From positions 671,784-735,783 of the forward strand of contig VZSF01011169.1 of the NCBI GenBank assembly GCA_013398295.1: a stretch of 64,000 nt of DNA, written 5' to 3'. Shown here piece after piece: positions 39,801 through 54,800 of the stretch. Below the pieces are notes generated by a model. That model made no database searches. It was given only the letters and a program-made list of their open reading frames with translations, and was not told where the DNA came from. The translations under genes were made by a program, and so were the position numbers. The stretch comes from Chionis minor (Eukaryota > Chordata > Aves > Charadriiformes > Chionididae). The number at the start of each line of letters is the position of its first letter. The first letter of the stretch is position 1.

Positions 39801-42800
39801 TACTTTGCTTCCATTTGTGTGCTTCTTCCCCATCCCCAAATCTCAAGTTTGAAGTCTCATGCTAGGAATTGCCCACCTCAAGAGACCAGTACATTGTGTT
39901 TTCTTCCCCCATACATGGTAGCATATTTGGGTGACACCTTTTTTACCTCTTTTTCCATGTTCTTCATAAACAATGTGGTAAAGGATACTGTAGCATTTCC
40001 TGTGATGGTCAGGTCAGTCAGGCAGTGGTGGGGTTTGTATTTGTTACCTGATCTTGCACGTCTGTTGAAACAATGAATATTCACCTTGCTTGATTTAATG
40101 GAGCGATAGAAATCCTAGGCTGCTTGGCAGTGTATGGTTTTTCATATGTTTCTTCAAACCTTTCATAAAATTAGTTTTGCTTTATTGCACCCTTTCTTCG
40201 ACTTGGCTGTTTTTCTTCAGTTTAATAGATTAATAATATTTCATTGTTTTAATATTGCAACTCAAGTGTCCACTCGTATCCGTCTCGTGGACAAAAAGTG
40301 CTACTGTCTTATAATTTGTGAAGGTCGGAAGCTAGGTCATCTTACAGTGCCGTGTTGAAACCCCCTTAATATGCTTAAATTATGTCTCTTCCAAGTTCTT
40401 TCCTTATCCAAGCTATATGTGGGGGGGAGGGAATCAGATCTGTGTGCACATGCACATATTCAAACCAGGTATCTATACACCTTGTTCTTTTCCAATAACT
40501 AGCCTTTATGTTTCTCACCAAGGCCTATTCAATGACAACAATAAAAGATCAAACAAAAAAAACCCACCTACATTTTGGTCAAGCGTATTATTGTACAGGT
40601 ACAGAACGAAGAAGTCTTGAAATCTTAATGTCACGTGAATGTCTTTGAGATTCCTGCCTAAAACCAACCTGCACACGCTTGCCTGAATTTGATATCTGCA
40701 ATTGCTACAAGTAATACTTTAGATTGTTGTGGCAGAAGAGACTACGGCAATAGCTTACTTTTTTCCTTGTCTTTCTCATGCACATTCATTCAATAGCACT
40801 ATGTGCCGCCTGTCTCCGTTTCCCTTGGACTACTGGTGTCTTCCCCTCTCCTGCTATTTTTTTTCTATAGATATAAGGGAGTGGGGAAGTGACTGTCACA
40901 ACAAAATTCCCGTGAGGCTCCCAGACAGGCGTGCATCATGAAAAACAAAGTCCAGGCTCTTTTGAAAAGTGGTCAGACTTCAAGGTAATTGAGTCCTTTT
41001 AAGCTGCTTTGGCCTAACCAAAATTGTGTTTGCCTGTGCCAGGGTTAAATTTTATCCAATATGTTGGTTAAATTACATTTACATGTTGCTGTTAATTTGG
41101 GTTGGTTCTGGGAGCTGAACAAAAATGGAAAATGGAATTAAGAATAGAAATTGGCTAACTTTAAAAGCTTTATTTGTATCCTGTTTTATTCAGCCCTTCT
41201 GTATTTTGTTTAATTTGAGAATGAAAACATTAAACTAATGCAATATTTACACAAAATACTGGACATAGGCTAGTGTTTGTCATGCTAGTTTTATTTAAGG
41301 ATCATCTTGAATGTAATACACCAAACATGCTTAGTTTGAGCTTGCTATGCTTTTTTATCCACATTGAAATCTGTTGATGCAGTGGAACACATCTGTACAA
41401 ATAATTGTTCCTTTCCTTTGTGTCTTGACATGTTGTAATATGGAAGTATGAACTGGGCAAGCTAAGTAGTCAAATACTCCAGATAGAGCTGCAAGTTTGG
41501 AAGTAAGTTTTTCCAGGGGAGGTTTAGATTGGATAGTAGGAGAAACTTCTTTACCGAAAGGGTTCTCAAGCATTGGAACAGGCTGCCCAGGGAGGTGGTG
41601 GAATCGCCGTCCCTGGAGGTATTTAAAAGCCGGGCAGACGTGGTGCTGAGGGACATGGGTTAGGGGTGGTTTTGGCATAGGTTTATGGTTGGACTCGATG
41701 ATCTTGAAGGTCTCTTCCCACCCAAGTGATTCCATGATTCTATAAGTAATGCTGTTACAGATCAAACACCGATGTATCAATGTATATTGTATATTTAATG
41801 TCCAGCCTTTCAGAAAGGTGAGATAAAATCAGCTGTCAGCATTGACTGTAATTTAGTACAGACTTGGAGCAAAGTCCACAAAAAGATCAGTGTTTGTAAC
41901 AGCTGTTTATATATCTAAATTGTCACTCAAATCTATGGAAAGTTAGAAAGCAAATTACTCACAAGTTAGGATGTCATTTCTGCCCAGGAATGGAGGTGGT
42001 TTAAAGGTCCAGAAACTAACCTTGCTCACATCTTTACAGTAGTTCGTGTCATCTAAGAGAGTGTCCTCTTTCAGCTGGGTGGGATCAGCAGAAAAGAGAA
42101 AGTATCATCAATAATGAGCTGCGTGCAGAGACAAAGTGTGTTGAAGAACAGCTGCCTTAAGGCTTTAATGTAGTACATACCTGCTTTAGGTATAATTACA
42201 TTCTTGTTTGATATGTTAATTAGGCTGTTACTCTGACTGCATATTGGGAAAAGGAATGTATGTGCTGGGTTCAGCTGAGACCTACTGGATTTGATCGGTG
42301 ATTCTTCACGGGAGGCATGGGTTTTTTTGAACCCAAAAGGATACAAATCTCTAAGGAAGCAGAAGATATTCTGGTTCCTATAATGTTCAGACTGGCTGAA
42401 CTAAATCTCTGAACTGTGCTCAAGGCAAGGGGAGAATCTTCTCTAGGACAGAAAAGTAACTCTTCTCCAGCTGGGGGGGAGGACGGGTAGGACCTAGCAG
42501 TGAAAACACCCTTACGCACATACAAACCCATTTCTGTCAAGTCAGTAATTTTTTACTGTTTTGCAGGCATATAAACAGTGAAGATTAAGCGATTCGGAAT
42601 CCTGTTTGTTGTCAGAAGCTGGGAAAGCTATTTATTGTTGGTGAGATGTAGTCTTGTGCGAAGCTGAAAGCCAATATAACAGCTTTGCTGTTTTTCTTTG
42701 TTGCGTGGGATTTGCCATGAAGGGTGCTGCTGTGCAAGCGCTGTGTGAAATCAACAAGCGGTGTCAGAAGATGGAGGTGAGTGGTGAGCAATAGCTGGTG

Positions 42801-45800
42801 AGCACGAGGAAGCCAGAAGAGCCAGCGCCGTTACTCCAGAGTTATCTTGGACATTAAAATTGTTTGTACAACACTGGATTTCAAAGTAGAAACTGGTAGC
42901 TTAATATGCAGAGGTGGAGGAACTATGATGAGAATTTCTGGAATGGAGATTTCCATGTGTTTTAAAAAGTAACTGACTTCTAAGTTAAGAACATAAGAAG
43001 TATCGTCTTGAGCTCATTTAGCCTAGCACGCTGTTAAAAAGTGGGAAGAGAAATCTTATTTAGGAAGAACATGCAAATCTGGCTGCTTTCTGAGTCTGCT
43101 TCCCGCATGCGCCTGCCAGCCTTCCTAATCCAGTATTTGGAGATTTAGAATTCTTTGCATCGACTTCATTTATGAAAATGGGTAATCTGCGTGCTCTTTT
43201 TTAACAAAAAATTATGGCTTTTTCCTAATTTATATAAAGAAACCATTTTGCTACACATTTCTTTTCTCTTATGCCAGACTAAGTGGGACTCTGTGACCTC
43301 CTTTGAAACATTCAATACCAGTTAGCATAGACACACCTCTGGACTGCTGTGAGCCCTCCAAAATGTGTAGTTTTAAAATAAGAAGTTGACTGATGCAAAA
43401 TCAAACTATTTAGAGTCTCCCCCACTAAATTATTTTTGGGTCTTGGCTTCATGTGCATATAACATAAACTCCCAATGCCATAAATACCTGTTTTAGTGGC
43501 GTTTGTTAAAACAGTGCATATTCTTTGAACGTACTTCAGTGCGCAAAACTCTGAAGAAATACGTTTTGTCAAAATACTTTCATTCTTGGATCAGAAGACG
43601 ATAATGTCTTTACTAAAAAGTTCCCATTAGTCTTAATATATGGCTAGTTAAAGTCCCATGTGTGTGCAGATGGAAACGTAGAAGAAACTGAACCTGTGAC
43701 AACACTGAAAAGTGAGCTGCGCTCCGAGGGACACATTTGCACTGCCTGAATTGCAGCTGATCTTTCACACTTTCAAAGGCAGTCCAGTCACTTGTATTTA
43801 ATAACCATGATTTGTTTACTGTGTGGTGTGTTCTAAGGCTTGTGATTCAGATTTTACCTCTCTATTTCCCCCAGTTTTTACACTGGGTATGTTGAGCACG
43901 TCGTGGCGGTTAGTAACTCACTGCCGTGCTCCTGCTGTCACTCTCGTTTTAGCGCTGCGCTACGACTTCATGCAAATAGCCTTACCCCGACATTACCAGC
44001 ATATGGTTCCTTGTAATCCCACATCAGCAAAGCTGAAATGCCAAAGAATGCTTATGCACTCCCAAAGAAGATCTTGAAGGAACACTCATAAGTGTATTTG
44101 AGGATTGTATGTTTAATTTGCCCATTTTCATAGAGAATGAGCCATTACAGATGTTTGGATGAAACAGAAACTATTTTAAAAAACCCAGCTTAATTAAAGC
44201 AAAAGGGGGGTAGGGGTATTTTAGAACCAAAATAATTCATACCTTCAAAATTTTAGGGACAGTGATGTGTTAATGTATCTCCCGTGCCTTTATACTTTGT
44301 TTGCAGGCTGACTTTATGCACTGCCTTAAAATGGGATATTTAAGTGCATGAAATATGAAACTGCCAGCTGGAAAACCCAGAAGAGACCCAGCAGGTCTGG
44401 CAGCCTTTTTAATAGTCTCTCAAGACTAGACTGAGGAAAAGAGGCTCGTGTAGCCGATGCATTCAACGGAATGATTGAGTCAGTATATGAGAGTCTTGTG
44501 GTGTAAAATTTTTAACACGCGTATCTGGATACATATATTTCTTTTTCTAATTGTTTGAGCTATCCCTATATACTGTGCGTGATCTCAGGCAGTCAGGACT
44601 CTATTCTAATCTTTCTGTATGTTTGCGTCAGTAAATATGCTAAGTGCAGTTTGTGAACAGCACAACCTTGACTTTTCAAACCGCTTCTGAATTAGTAGAT
44701 TATGGTTTAACTCGAACACATGCTTTATCAAATAGATGCACGATAAATGGAATTTTAAAGAAGTTCATAACCTCTAAACTTCTAAATTGATTTTCAATTC
44801 AGATGAGAAACACCATTCCTTTTAGAATGATGTTAGTCTCGGAGCAAGGAGATTCCAGAGTGTAAGAATACACATGGTGTAATAACTTTTCCATGTGAAT
44901 TCTAGATTTTTGTCTCCAAACATGAGTTTAATCCGGTGCTGTTTGAGAACTATAGTTTTACAGGCAGACTCACTTAGCAATCTACACTGTATTTGTCTTC
45001 AACATCTGCACGACAGGCTAGGTCAGTGCTGAAGACTACATGGAAAGTAATTACATAGTTTTTAAGTGAAGAAAAGGCTGCAGTTCTAACAACTTAAATG
45101 AAGTTTGGCCGCAGACTAATGAGTCACCTCCCTGAAGAAGAGACCTTTGGGCGGCCAAGTGAAGAGCAGCCTCCTGGTACCCATGTGGAGGTCATCAAGA
45201 GGATGGAGTGAGGCTCTGTACACGGTGGAAGGGTAAGGGACAACTGGTTGAAACGAGAGAGGTTCAGAATGGGTAAGAGGGAAAAAAAAAAATTTTACCC
45301 TGAAGAGTGTTAAGCTGTGGAACAGGTTGCCCAGAGAGGTTGTGCAGTCTCCGGACCTCATATCTGATCCTGCTTTGAGCAGGGGGTCGATCTAGATGAC
45401 CTTCTGAGATTGCTCCAACCTGAAGTTTCCTTTGATCCTATTCACCCAAAATCAGTTTATTTTAATTTCTTGGAAAACTGAAACTAAGTGACAAATGGAA
45501 CAAGACCTTTGTATCAGTAATGTATAGTCTGTCTTTCTCCTTTAGATCCTAACAAAGAGAGTTTTCTAGCATTTTGTGTTATTTTTTTGTCCTGGAAGAG
45601 CGGTATGGTTATAACTTTGGCGACTCGTCTGCTGGAATAGCTGAGGAGGAGCAGCAGGGAGAAGTGGAAGCATAATCCAAGCCAGACTTAAATTCCTTCA
45701 TTTTTCTAATGAAAGTATATGTCCTGAAGATATCTCATGACTTGGGAATTCCTTGAGTTAATGGTAACATTATCTATGAAGCCCATTTTACTGTGGCATG

Positions 45801-48800
45801 CAGTTTGCTTGAAATTCCGAACTTAAGAAGTGCAACTGGTCTTCTGTTGCTTGGTTTGGAGGTTAGTTTGAAAGCTCTTCCTCTTCAAGTACCCGTGCTT
45901 TGGGAACGATGGCTGCATGTCTTCTGGGTGACAGCTTTTAAGCCACGGTAATTTTTCAATAATGATACAAATTTTGCTCTCTGGCATCTTTAGAGCAAAA
46001 TTATTGCACTTACACCTAGTTGTTGTGAATTCTCACTTTGATCTTCAGTTCATCATAATGACAGAATTCATTATGTGTTCAGTTCAAAGACTTATTTTTC
46101 AAGCAATCTTTTCCTCTTCTAACAAGCAGTGCTTGTTAGAATACATGGTTTTTTTTTCTTTTACTATGCTTGGTGACAAATACTGCTGTGACTTCTGGGA
46201 GTAGTGATGGCATCCTGGAGTAGGCATTTTGGATTTTTTTTTAAAAAACTATTGTTATATTTTGCCATTTATCATAAGTATTACTTATAATTTCATATTA
46301 TACAGGAATATACTTACGAAACAATTCTGATTTTTCTAATTGTTATGATATATTGATATGCTTAACTGGAAGTGGTGGTTTAACTCTTTAGAATCATTTA
46401 TTTGAAACTTGATTTAAAGCCGAGGGAAGTTTTGGAGAGGTTTACAACTGTTCTCGGTGAGCTCTTAGGTCTATAGCTCAGAATAACGGTGGCTGGATGT
46501 TCCTGCAATTCTTCTCGTGCCAAGTATTTTTGAACTGGTTTGCTGCTAATGAAGTGTCAAGGCATAAAAGGTCATTGTTCTCTTCTGGAAAATATTGTAA
46601 AATGTGAAATATTGCATCTGTTTTTAATATTTTATGGTGGATTTGAAGCTATTCTCCCTTCCAGATTGTGGCCATATTTCAAACCTAGTGTTTCAGATAC
46701 AAGTAAGGGCAAGTTCTGCATGACTATGTCCCAATTCTGTCTTGGTTTGTAGGATTTTAAAAGACGCAAAACCCGCCTTCTCGTCTTTTCCTCATGCACC
46801 AAGGTGATTTGACTCCCCACCATTAAGTTTTGTGGTGAAGAGTTATTATACCACAAAGATATGGAAAAGCACTAAAAATACTGGATAATGATCTGTTCTA
46901 TAAAACATATTCCATTTTTTGGGGGGTCAGTTGTCTTAACCTGGCCAAGCTTCTCTTCAGTGCACTTTCCAGGGACACGCAGAGTACTTGGGATACATGT
47001 GTGTCTCAAAGCAGCTGAAACAAGCCATCGCGCTGGAAACTTTATTTCTTGCAAGGAGTGTAGAGGTGGGGTTGTGAACGAGAGGCTGCCCTTGAGAGCT
47101 GGTGCTGTTTGAAAGTAATGTGACCGAGTTTTTTAGGAGGATAGGATGCCTGTTACCAACGTGCCTGAGGGATGCAAAGGAATGCTTCCTGCAATCCAGC
47201 TCTTGCTCAGGGATTGAAGAGCAGCAGCGAGAAGTTGGTATCATAGAAACTTATTTTAATGTTTTTTTCCCTGTATTCATAATAGCGGTTAATTTCTAAA
47301 TCAAATTCACTGGTGTTAGGTTCTGGTTATCTTTACTTTGATATTAAATGGACTAAAAGCTGAGGGCAATTATTTTTATAAAATGCAAATCTGAAGTAGA
47401 AAAGAGCTGGTTTAAAATACTGTTGTTGTTTTATAACTGACTATAAACTGGGAACTACTTGACGTTACTTTTTTTTTTACATTGAATTCTGTTGCAAAGA
47501 ATTTGGAGAGACAAGCAGGGCAATCGTAAAGCTAATGTTTGTTGTCTTCTGCCAAGAGCGCGTTCCCTTCCCAGTGTACGGAACTGAGTGATCCACATTG
47601 ACTCTTAAATCACAATCTGATGTTACTGGCTTTAAATAACTATTAAAAAACCCCTTTGGCTAATAATTGCTACCAGTCAATAACAATCCTATCTCGATCC
47701 CTCTCCAGAGCTGGCAGTCGTTTTGGGGATCTTGTCTTTTAAAGTGAATTTTCTAGTCAGCAGCGTGAGTTGCAGTGTTGTGCAGGAGCCCACAGATGCG
47801 CAAGGCACCAGCGGTGTTCTGCGAGCGCTGATCACCCTGGGCTCCTTGTTTCACTTGATTCTTTCACATCTGTGGAAAAAAGGATTGAGAAAAAACCACC
47901 TTGCTTAGAAGATTGCTGGGACTGATATATTAATCTCTTCCCAGTTTTTTTCAACTGTAGTAATAAAATGTGCTGAAATAGAGGAAGAACTTTTTTTGTC
48001 AGTAATGCTAATAATAACATTCCCTTTTCCTGCAGTGCTACTATTTATAAACCACAACATGTTTATATACAGCAGCTTTCATCTGAGGATGTTAGCTGCG
48101 ACTTGTAGTAAATATTTGAGTTGACAAGCTCACCGTATGCCTGCGATAACCTTTTCTTTTGGGGGGGAAGAAAGGAAATGATGAACTGAAGTGCATAGTT
48201 CCTGCTTCTTCCTGACCTGGGGGAGGGGAACAGTTCTCTTTCTTCTTGTAAAATAAATTTCTAAGGCCTCAGGTTGTAAAGAGGCTGTTTTGTTGTTGAC
48301 AAGGAAGTGTTAAGACAGAGGAGAATGAAGTATGATCTCAGGATCTTTATTTCCTTTTCTCTTAACGTGAATGGAAATGGATTGTTGACTAGTTTTGGTT
48401 AAAAGTTGGTTATTTGTTGATGCCAAATAGTTTTCTGTTCTTCCCAAACAGTCATCTGCCTCGAATGTTTAGTTTTATTTAGCTGTCTTAGCAGAAATAC
48501 TGCAAGCTAAGGCATGATTTTAAAAAAACATGTACTTAGCAAGTTGCATGTTCTTTTTGGGGAGGGCGTGAATTTAATATGCAAAGTACAGGCTTGTTTA
48601 CTTACTAATGCTGGCAGCAAGAGGATGAACAGCAACTTACTCAGTTACTGCTTCTGTATATTAGCAGCCTGACTAATTAAATGTTGTTGACCTTAGAGGT
48701 TTTGGAGTTTCAGATGATAATTTTTTAGTCAGATCAGTATTGGAAGTATGCCATAAAGTTGTGTCAGACAACTTATTCCTGTACCATTTGCTTTAGTTCT

Positions 48801-51800
48801 GAGGAAAACAGTCTGGACTAGAGCCAACTACTCTGCGATCTTCAGATTTTAACCTGGTGTCCTAAAAATTTTATAACTATGAAAAGCTTTGGTGTAATTG
48901 TTAAAGAGCACTTTCATTTTTTTTTAAGGGTAGATTTTTTGCAAACTTCATTCCTTGAAACATTTAAAGGAAAACAGAATTCCTTTAAACATTTAAAGGA
49001 AAACAGGTGTACTGAAGGATGTAGATTGTGATATTGGCATGTGTCTGTGACCATAAATGAAGCTAAATATAAAATTGAGCTTTCTGATACAAATAGCTTA
49101 TTTTTAAAAATGGCAAAGTTGTCATGTCATTGCAATGAGGGAATTATCTCTAAGACTTTGTAATTGTGGTTTATGGCTTGATTAATGAGGTGAAGAATAC
49201 AGTCTGGATCTAAAATTTTAGTGTCTCTATTTCAATCTGAATAGGCAATCTGTGCTTTTCAAACAGATGGCTTTTATTGCAGTAATTAAGTGTGATGGAA
49301 AAGACTGGGATTTGGAAAGTGATGATTATTCTGAAACTGCAAGCAGAAGGCAAATATGATTGTCACGTAATCTGACCTTTGCGCTTGCATATCAAAGATA
49401 TAGTCCAGTTTTACTGCAAAGACTTTATGTCTTTGCTATGTCATGTTGAAAACGGGGCTTACTTTTTAAAGCTGAGTTGAATTTTGAATCAAAGACACGC
49501 TGGGGACACTAAATAAATGGAGTTAGAAGTTGTGTCACTTGTAAATGTTTCAAGTGTATTTGACAAATGTTTTCTGAAGAGAAACATTAGACCTTAATTT
49601 TAATATGCATATGAAAAGCTGGATAGCTGAGGAGGCTTAAAGTGGGAGGTGCTGGGACCACTGAATTCTCATCATGCCTGTGAGAAAATGGTTTTGAGCA
49701 CTCCTTGAAACCTAAAGCTGTGTTTTCCAAGTGCAGTCAACCGTCTTGGAACCTGAAGGATGTCTTCAGTGGACTTTGTTAAATACAGGCCCAGAATCTC
49801 AGTGAATATATGTGTCTTCATTTGTAGACAATTACTGGTATAGAAACAGTGGGAAGGAGAGATAGGTATATGTTTAAGATAGCTATTATTAAATGGTTAA
49901 ATTGGACAAACAGATGGAGTGAATGATTGCTGGAAAAGGTGTTTAATGCTGAAATCTCTGGAAGGCCGTCAGGCCACGGAGGCAGGGAGTTGAATGTTTT
50001 ATTATTATTATTTAATTTTGAAGAAGTTAGATTCTGTTTTAATTAAATGTGAAAGCTGCTAATCTGACATCAATTATCTACAAGGAACAACATGCCTTAA
50101 ACTTTAAAGAAAGGACACAGCAAGAGGACTAAGTAAAACCAATGAAACCAGTTCTTGCAGTATTTATGAGCTGAAATGGAGCAGAGCACCAGGTTCACAG
50201 ATGAACAGTCCTGTATTCTGGACTTTCCCAGGGATAAAAAGGGTTGGTTTTAGGAGTGTTTCTAAGAGAAATGTGCCACCGAATAAAATCTTTCAGTGCT
50301 GAATTGGTAAAGCTCTAAAGAATCTACTCTTGGGGTAGTTCCTGTGTTTTTTTTCCCCTGGTTTTCTTTCTTCCCTGTCCTATAACATCAAATTTGAAAC
50401 ACAGATCTAAAGCAAAAGCCGAACAAACTCCAAAGCATTAAAATATTGGGCTAACGTGCAATTCCAATGAAAAATTTTGAGGGACAAATCTGGATTTTAT
50501 TCTGTCACATGATCAAGATATGGCCAGTGGTTGCTCTGTCGTCCATCGCTTCAGATTTCATTCCAGTGAGTCAGCGCGTTTTTCACTGCTGCAAAGCCGA
50601 ACAGCTGGCTGTTACTTACACTGTAGATCATCGAAGCTCAAATATTAAACTGAAGATAAAGGATTTTTGATGTAAATAATGTTGCCTTTGGAGGAACACA
50701 AAATGAGCCACTTAAATGACTGAAAGATTGGGCCCTAAACAGACCTGTCACAAAACCCAGAAACTTTGATACACTACTGTAAACTTCAAGAGAAGCAGAA
50801 ATTCCCAGGAAGCCTTAAAATAATCAGTGTTGACATGAACACGCTGTGGTCAGTGAAGCATAAGTGATAGTATGGTAATGGCTACAGTTATTGGTGCGGA
50901 GAGGATGGCTTCCTATTTACTGCAGTTGTTGCCAAACAGCTGAATGCTTTTTTGGGAATCTTAACTACGTTCCTGGGCTCAACGATATTTCTTTCAGTTT
51001 TCTATCTGTGAATTTTGTGTTTGAGAAGAACAAAATAAGAACGCATCAATGACATTTAAGCAATCCAAACCCTTCAGAAAGGACAGTGGCTTCTTTCAGG
51101 TTCTTTAATTTTGATTTGTGGCTTGAGGTAAATAATTTTTACAAAAAACACCCATGTGAAAGTATTAAGCACTGGGAGGTTTTTCTGGTTTACTTTAAAG
51201 TTGATTTTTAAATTTGTTTTTTCTATTCATCAGCCTTTTTCTTCCCTTTCTTCTATAGAAATACGTTTTAGTTGAATATCCAAATAAAGCTATTCTGTGT
51301 TACTAAATGAGTGAATAATGTTCCAGAAGGACATTTGATTTCTACAACAGCACAGCCCACATCTGTTGCTCTCACTGTTACGGTTTCGTGGTGTTCCTGA
51401 TGATTCGTGGCAAATGCAAATGGCAGAGATGTTCAGGTTTTATTATCAACTGCTTCTATCTGTATAGCAGCTGAAGAATAGGGAAGTTTCTGAATCCGTC
51501 TCTTCTTCAAAAACCTTTTGAGAAACCCGTAAGGTGCTTTCATAAACAGCAGCTGGCACTAGTATGTTTTTCAGACTTGTCTTGTGCGTGCCATTAAAAA
51601 AAAAAGTGTAATATTTTGCATTATGTGTGTGGCTAAACATGAGCGATTTGCAGTAGTTTATGGTCTGTGGTGCAAAGCACAGTGCCAGGTTTATTCAGCT
51701 GTGTATCCCCTAGCTATGCAATACGAATTTTCTATGCTGGGTGTGTCTTTTAACGGAATGATGGATGTCCGTTGGCTGTGTGGGATGTGTCAGTGTTTGC

Positions 51801-54800
51801 TAAACATGGTCTGTGCCTCTTCATCAACGTTAGATAAACTAGGGGAGGTAGTTCACCCTGTGGGAAGTATCAGTGGTAGCACAGGATGCTGGAGTGAGTT
51901 ATATAGTGTTATGCAGGGTTTGCTCTGCGTGTTTTATGTTTTTGAGAATTTCTGAAATGATGGAACTTGTTCTTTCAGCGCACAAACAATTTTAATGTCC
52001 TAGGCTGTTCAGTGGCCCAAGACTTTGTCTACAGGCTTGACATTATTAGTATTATTTATTTTAACTTGTGGTTTCTAGATTTGACTATTTCCTAATACTG
52101 CTGGAGAACTGGGAGACTTTGGCTGATAAATGAAAATAAGTCTTCCAAAACTGGTGGTAACATGTTGAAGGGGTTTTGTGCGTGTGCCTTTCCAAATGTA
52201 CATATAAGAGCCTGAATTAAAGGCAGAAGATGCTTCAATTCACACTTTTCTGCAGTGAGCTAAAAGCTGGGAGTGCCCATTATTGCTGGCCTTGGCCTTT
52301 CAGCTCGGCGCTTACCTGGGAACTGTGAAGTTGGCATGGGACTGAACCAGTCTTTGATTTGAGTTGGAATTACCAGAAGAATTTAGCGCCCTCTCTGTGC
52401 TGCCAGACTAGGAGGAGCTGTCGAGAGATTTTTTTCCTAATATACTCCTACTTCCCAGTGGGATGTATTCATCAGTGGGTACAAGTGGGAGTAGCGAACC
52501 TGTATGTTGATGTGACCCCAGTGAACTATCCTGCAGGCAACAGAAATGAAGTAGCATCTTTGAAATATGTTTTCTAGTAATGTGTGACATACCAAGGCGG
52601 CGCATCTGTCTCGATCTTCTTAATCTTCTTACTTACCTGATCTTTGTATCCCCGCAAGACTGCTGCTTAAGCATGTTTTCAAACATCTCTGTGGTCATCG
52701 CTGCTTCTGTACCAGGATCTCAGTAACAGGCAATTCCTCTTGGCTTGTCATTCTTCAGAAATGCCCTTGCTCTCAACACTGCAATACCTGTTCCGGTGGG
52801 GCTACAGCAAGGTGACTTACTGTTCCCCTCTGGTTCCTGGCTTTCAGATCGGGCAGGTGCTTGGCAGTTGCTACTGCTGCTAGAAATGCTGTAAACCGTG
52901 TAAAGAATCAAATCAATTCAGAAAATCAATTCATAGATAAAAATATTTTAAATTAATAGTACTGTAGCGCAGTTATCCTTCAAAAATTGTTGTGTTTAAA
53001 TCTCTTCACCTTATAAAGTTTAAAGATGTTTTAACTTTATTAATACCAGCAAAACCAATACAGAAGTAAAAATGATTTGCTAATATTGCTATGAAATCTT
53101 TTGAATACTACCTATTTAATCTATGAATGTAAATTTTGGCATGCAAGAAGCCAGGAAATTAAAGAAGTGAATTTATTTGTAGTAGAGATAAAGAACTTAT
53201 TTCACTGTATGCTTTTCTATCTTATCTTAAATTTGGTACCCTACAGTAAGGAATTGATGTTATTGTAATTAAAGCATTCAGAGTCTCCCAGTATCTGTTC
53301 TGCAGGAGAAATTGGTGCTGGCTGTGTACAAATGAGTTGCCTTGAGACTAAAAGCTGGAGATAGCTGCACTGGGTGATGGTGCACCGGTCTCTGGACAAG
53401 AAATTATCCTCATTTCTAAGTAGGAGAACATTTCCTGGGGTAGCGCATCCATCCCTCATTTCAAGGAGTAATGTCTTGTGATTATAACTCGTTGAATTCA
53501 AGTTTCTGGTTGTTCTCATAAAATGGGCTTAAATTCTGTGTGCCTCAGGTGGCATCTTACCTGTGACAAATGCCATTTGGGAGGTTTAGTGTGGTGCAAA
53601 TTTTTGAAGAAGCACAAACGAAGCATCTCCTTTCTTCGCCTATGGCTACAGAGGGAGCTGACTCTGCTGAGAACCGTTCCCTTGCAATAACTTCTCTTGG
53701 GTAATTTAACATCCGTTCCTTTTTCCAGACCTAGCCTTACAAACTCCTTTCCTTGTGGAACAGGAGATGGGCAAGGCTTCCTTTTCTGTGTCTGCTTATT
53801 TATGCCAGAGGGTTTTAAACCTACTTTTTGTTTACAAAAATGGAGGTAACAGTCAGTCACTGCTTTAAGGCTCTCTTTGTGACAGCTGGTAGCAGCACGT
53901 AGGAGGAGCACTCTACTTGGGGAGCACCAGGAAGTCCCTTTCGTTAACTTGCTGAAAAAAGGTGTTTTCAGGCAAAGAGAGCAAATCTCCTGCATAGCAG
54001 GTGTCGCCCCAGAGTCAGGCTTGCAGCTGGCAGATTTTCATTTGTTGTTTATGTGCCGTGTTATGCCATACTTTTTCTTCGAGAGAGTGATATAAATATA
54101 CATTCATACATTCTCTTACTAAACTTTCAAACTTCTCTTTCCCCCTTAAATATAACAACAACAAAAAATCTTATTGGGAAGCCTTTGTTATCAATACAAA
54201 CATTGATCTATGGTGTAACTTTTTCGTTCTGCCTGTGGTTGCCACCCATAATAATGACTCTTACAGGATCTTCTTCAGCACTGTCATCCCTGTTCCTCCA
54301 ATAAAGATGTGCAGAAATCTGAAGTAGTAATTAGGGCACTCTTCTGCATGCATCTGGTTTTCCATGTTAATGCGTTTTTCTCACCCCCTTGTTTTGCTTA
54401 TGCTCTGAAAATAAAGCCTCTCTTTTTCAAGGTAGAAGCCTCATTACATTGGAGTACATTTTGGGGCTAGTTTCCATGCTTTTTAAACTTCATTTGGAGG
54501 ACTCTGAATAAATGTTCAATTCCAGAAGTTAACGATGACACAGCAAAGAAAACATGAGAAAAATGCATTTACCAGTGAAATTGTGTTGCTTGGCTGCACA
54601 CTGTGAATACTGAATGCGTGGTTCTTAAATAACATGTAATAAAATAAAAGCCTGCCTTTCTTTTCATGTTTATAATTATGCCATTTGTGGATGTGGTACT
54701 GAGGCCCAGTGTTCAAAGCCACTGACCCATCCGTGGTGGTGGATATTTTCAGGGGTCAGCTGCAGCTACACAACTGCTTCTGATTAGTTTTACCTACCCT

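Noticed and set aside
53516..53995. 159-codon minus-strand frame in RAB40B intron 1
   Set aside because: No family signature, no flanking promoter or repeat. Such lengths occur by chance in 22 kb of intron.
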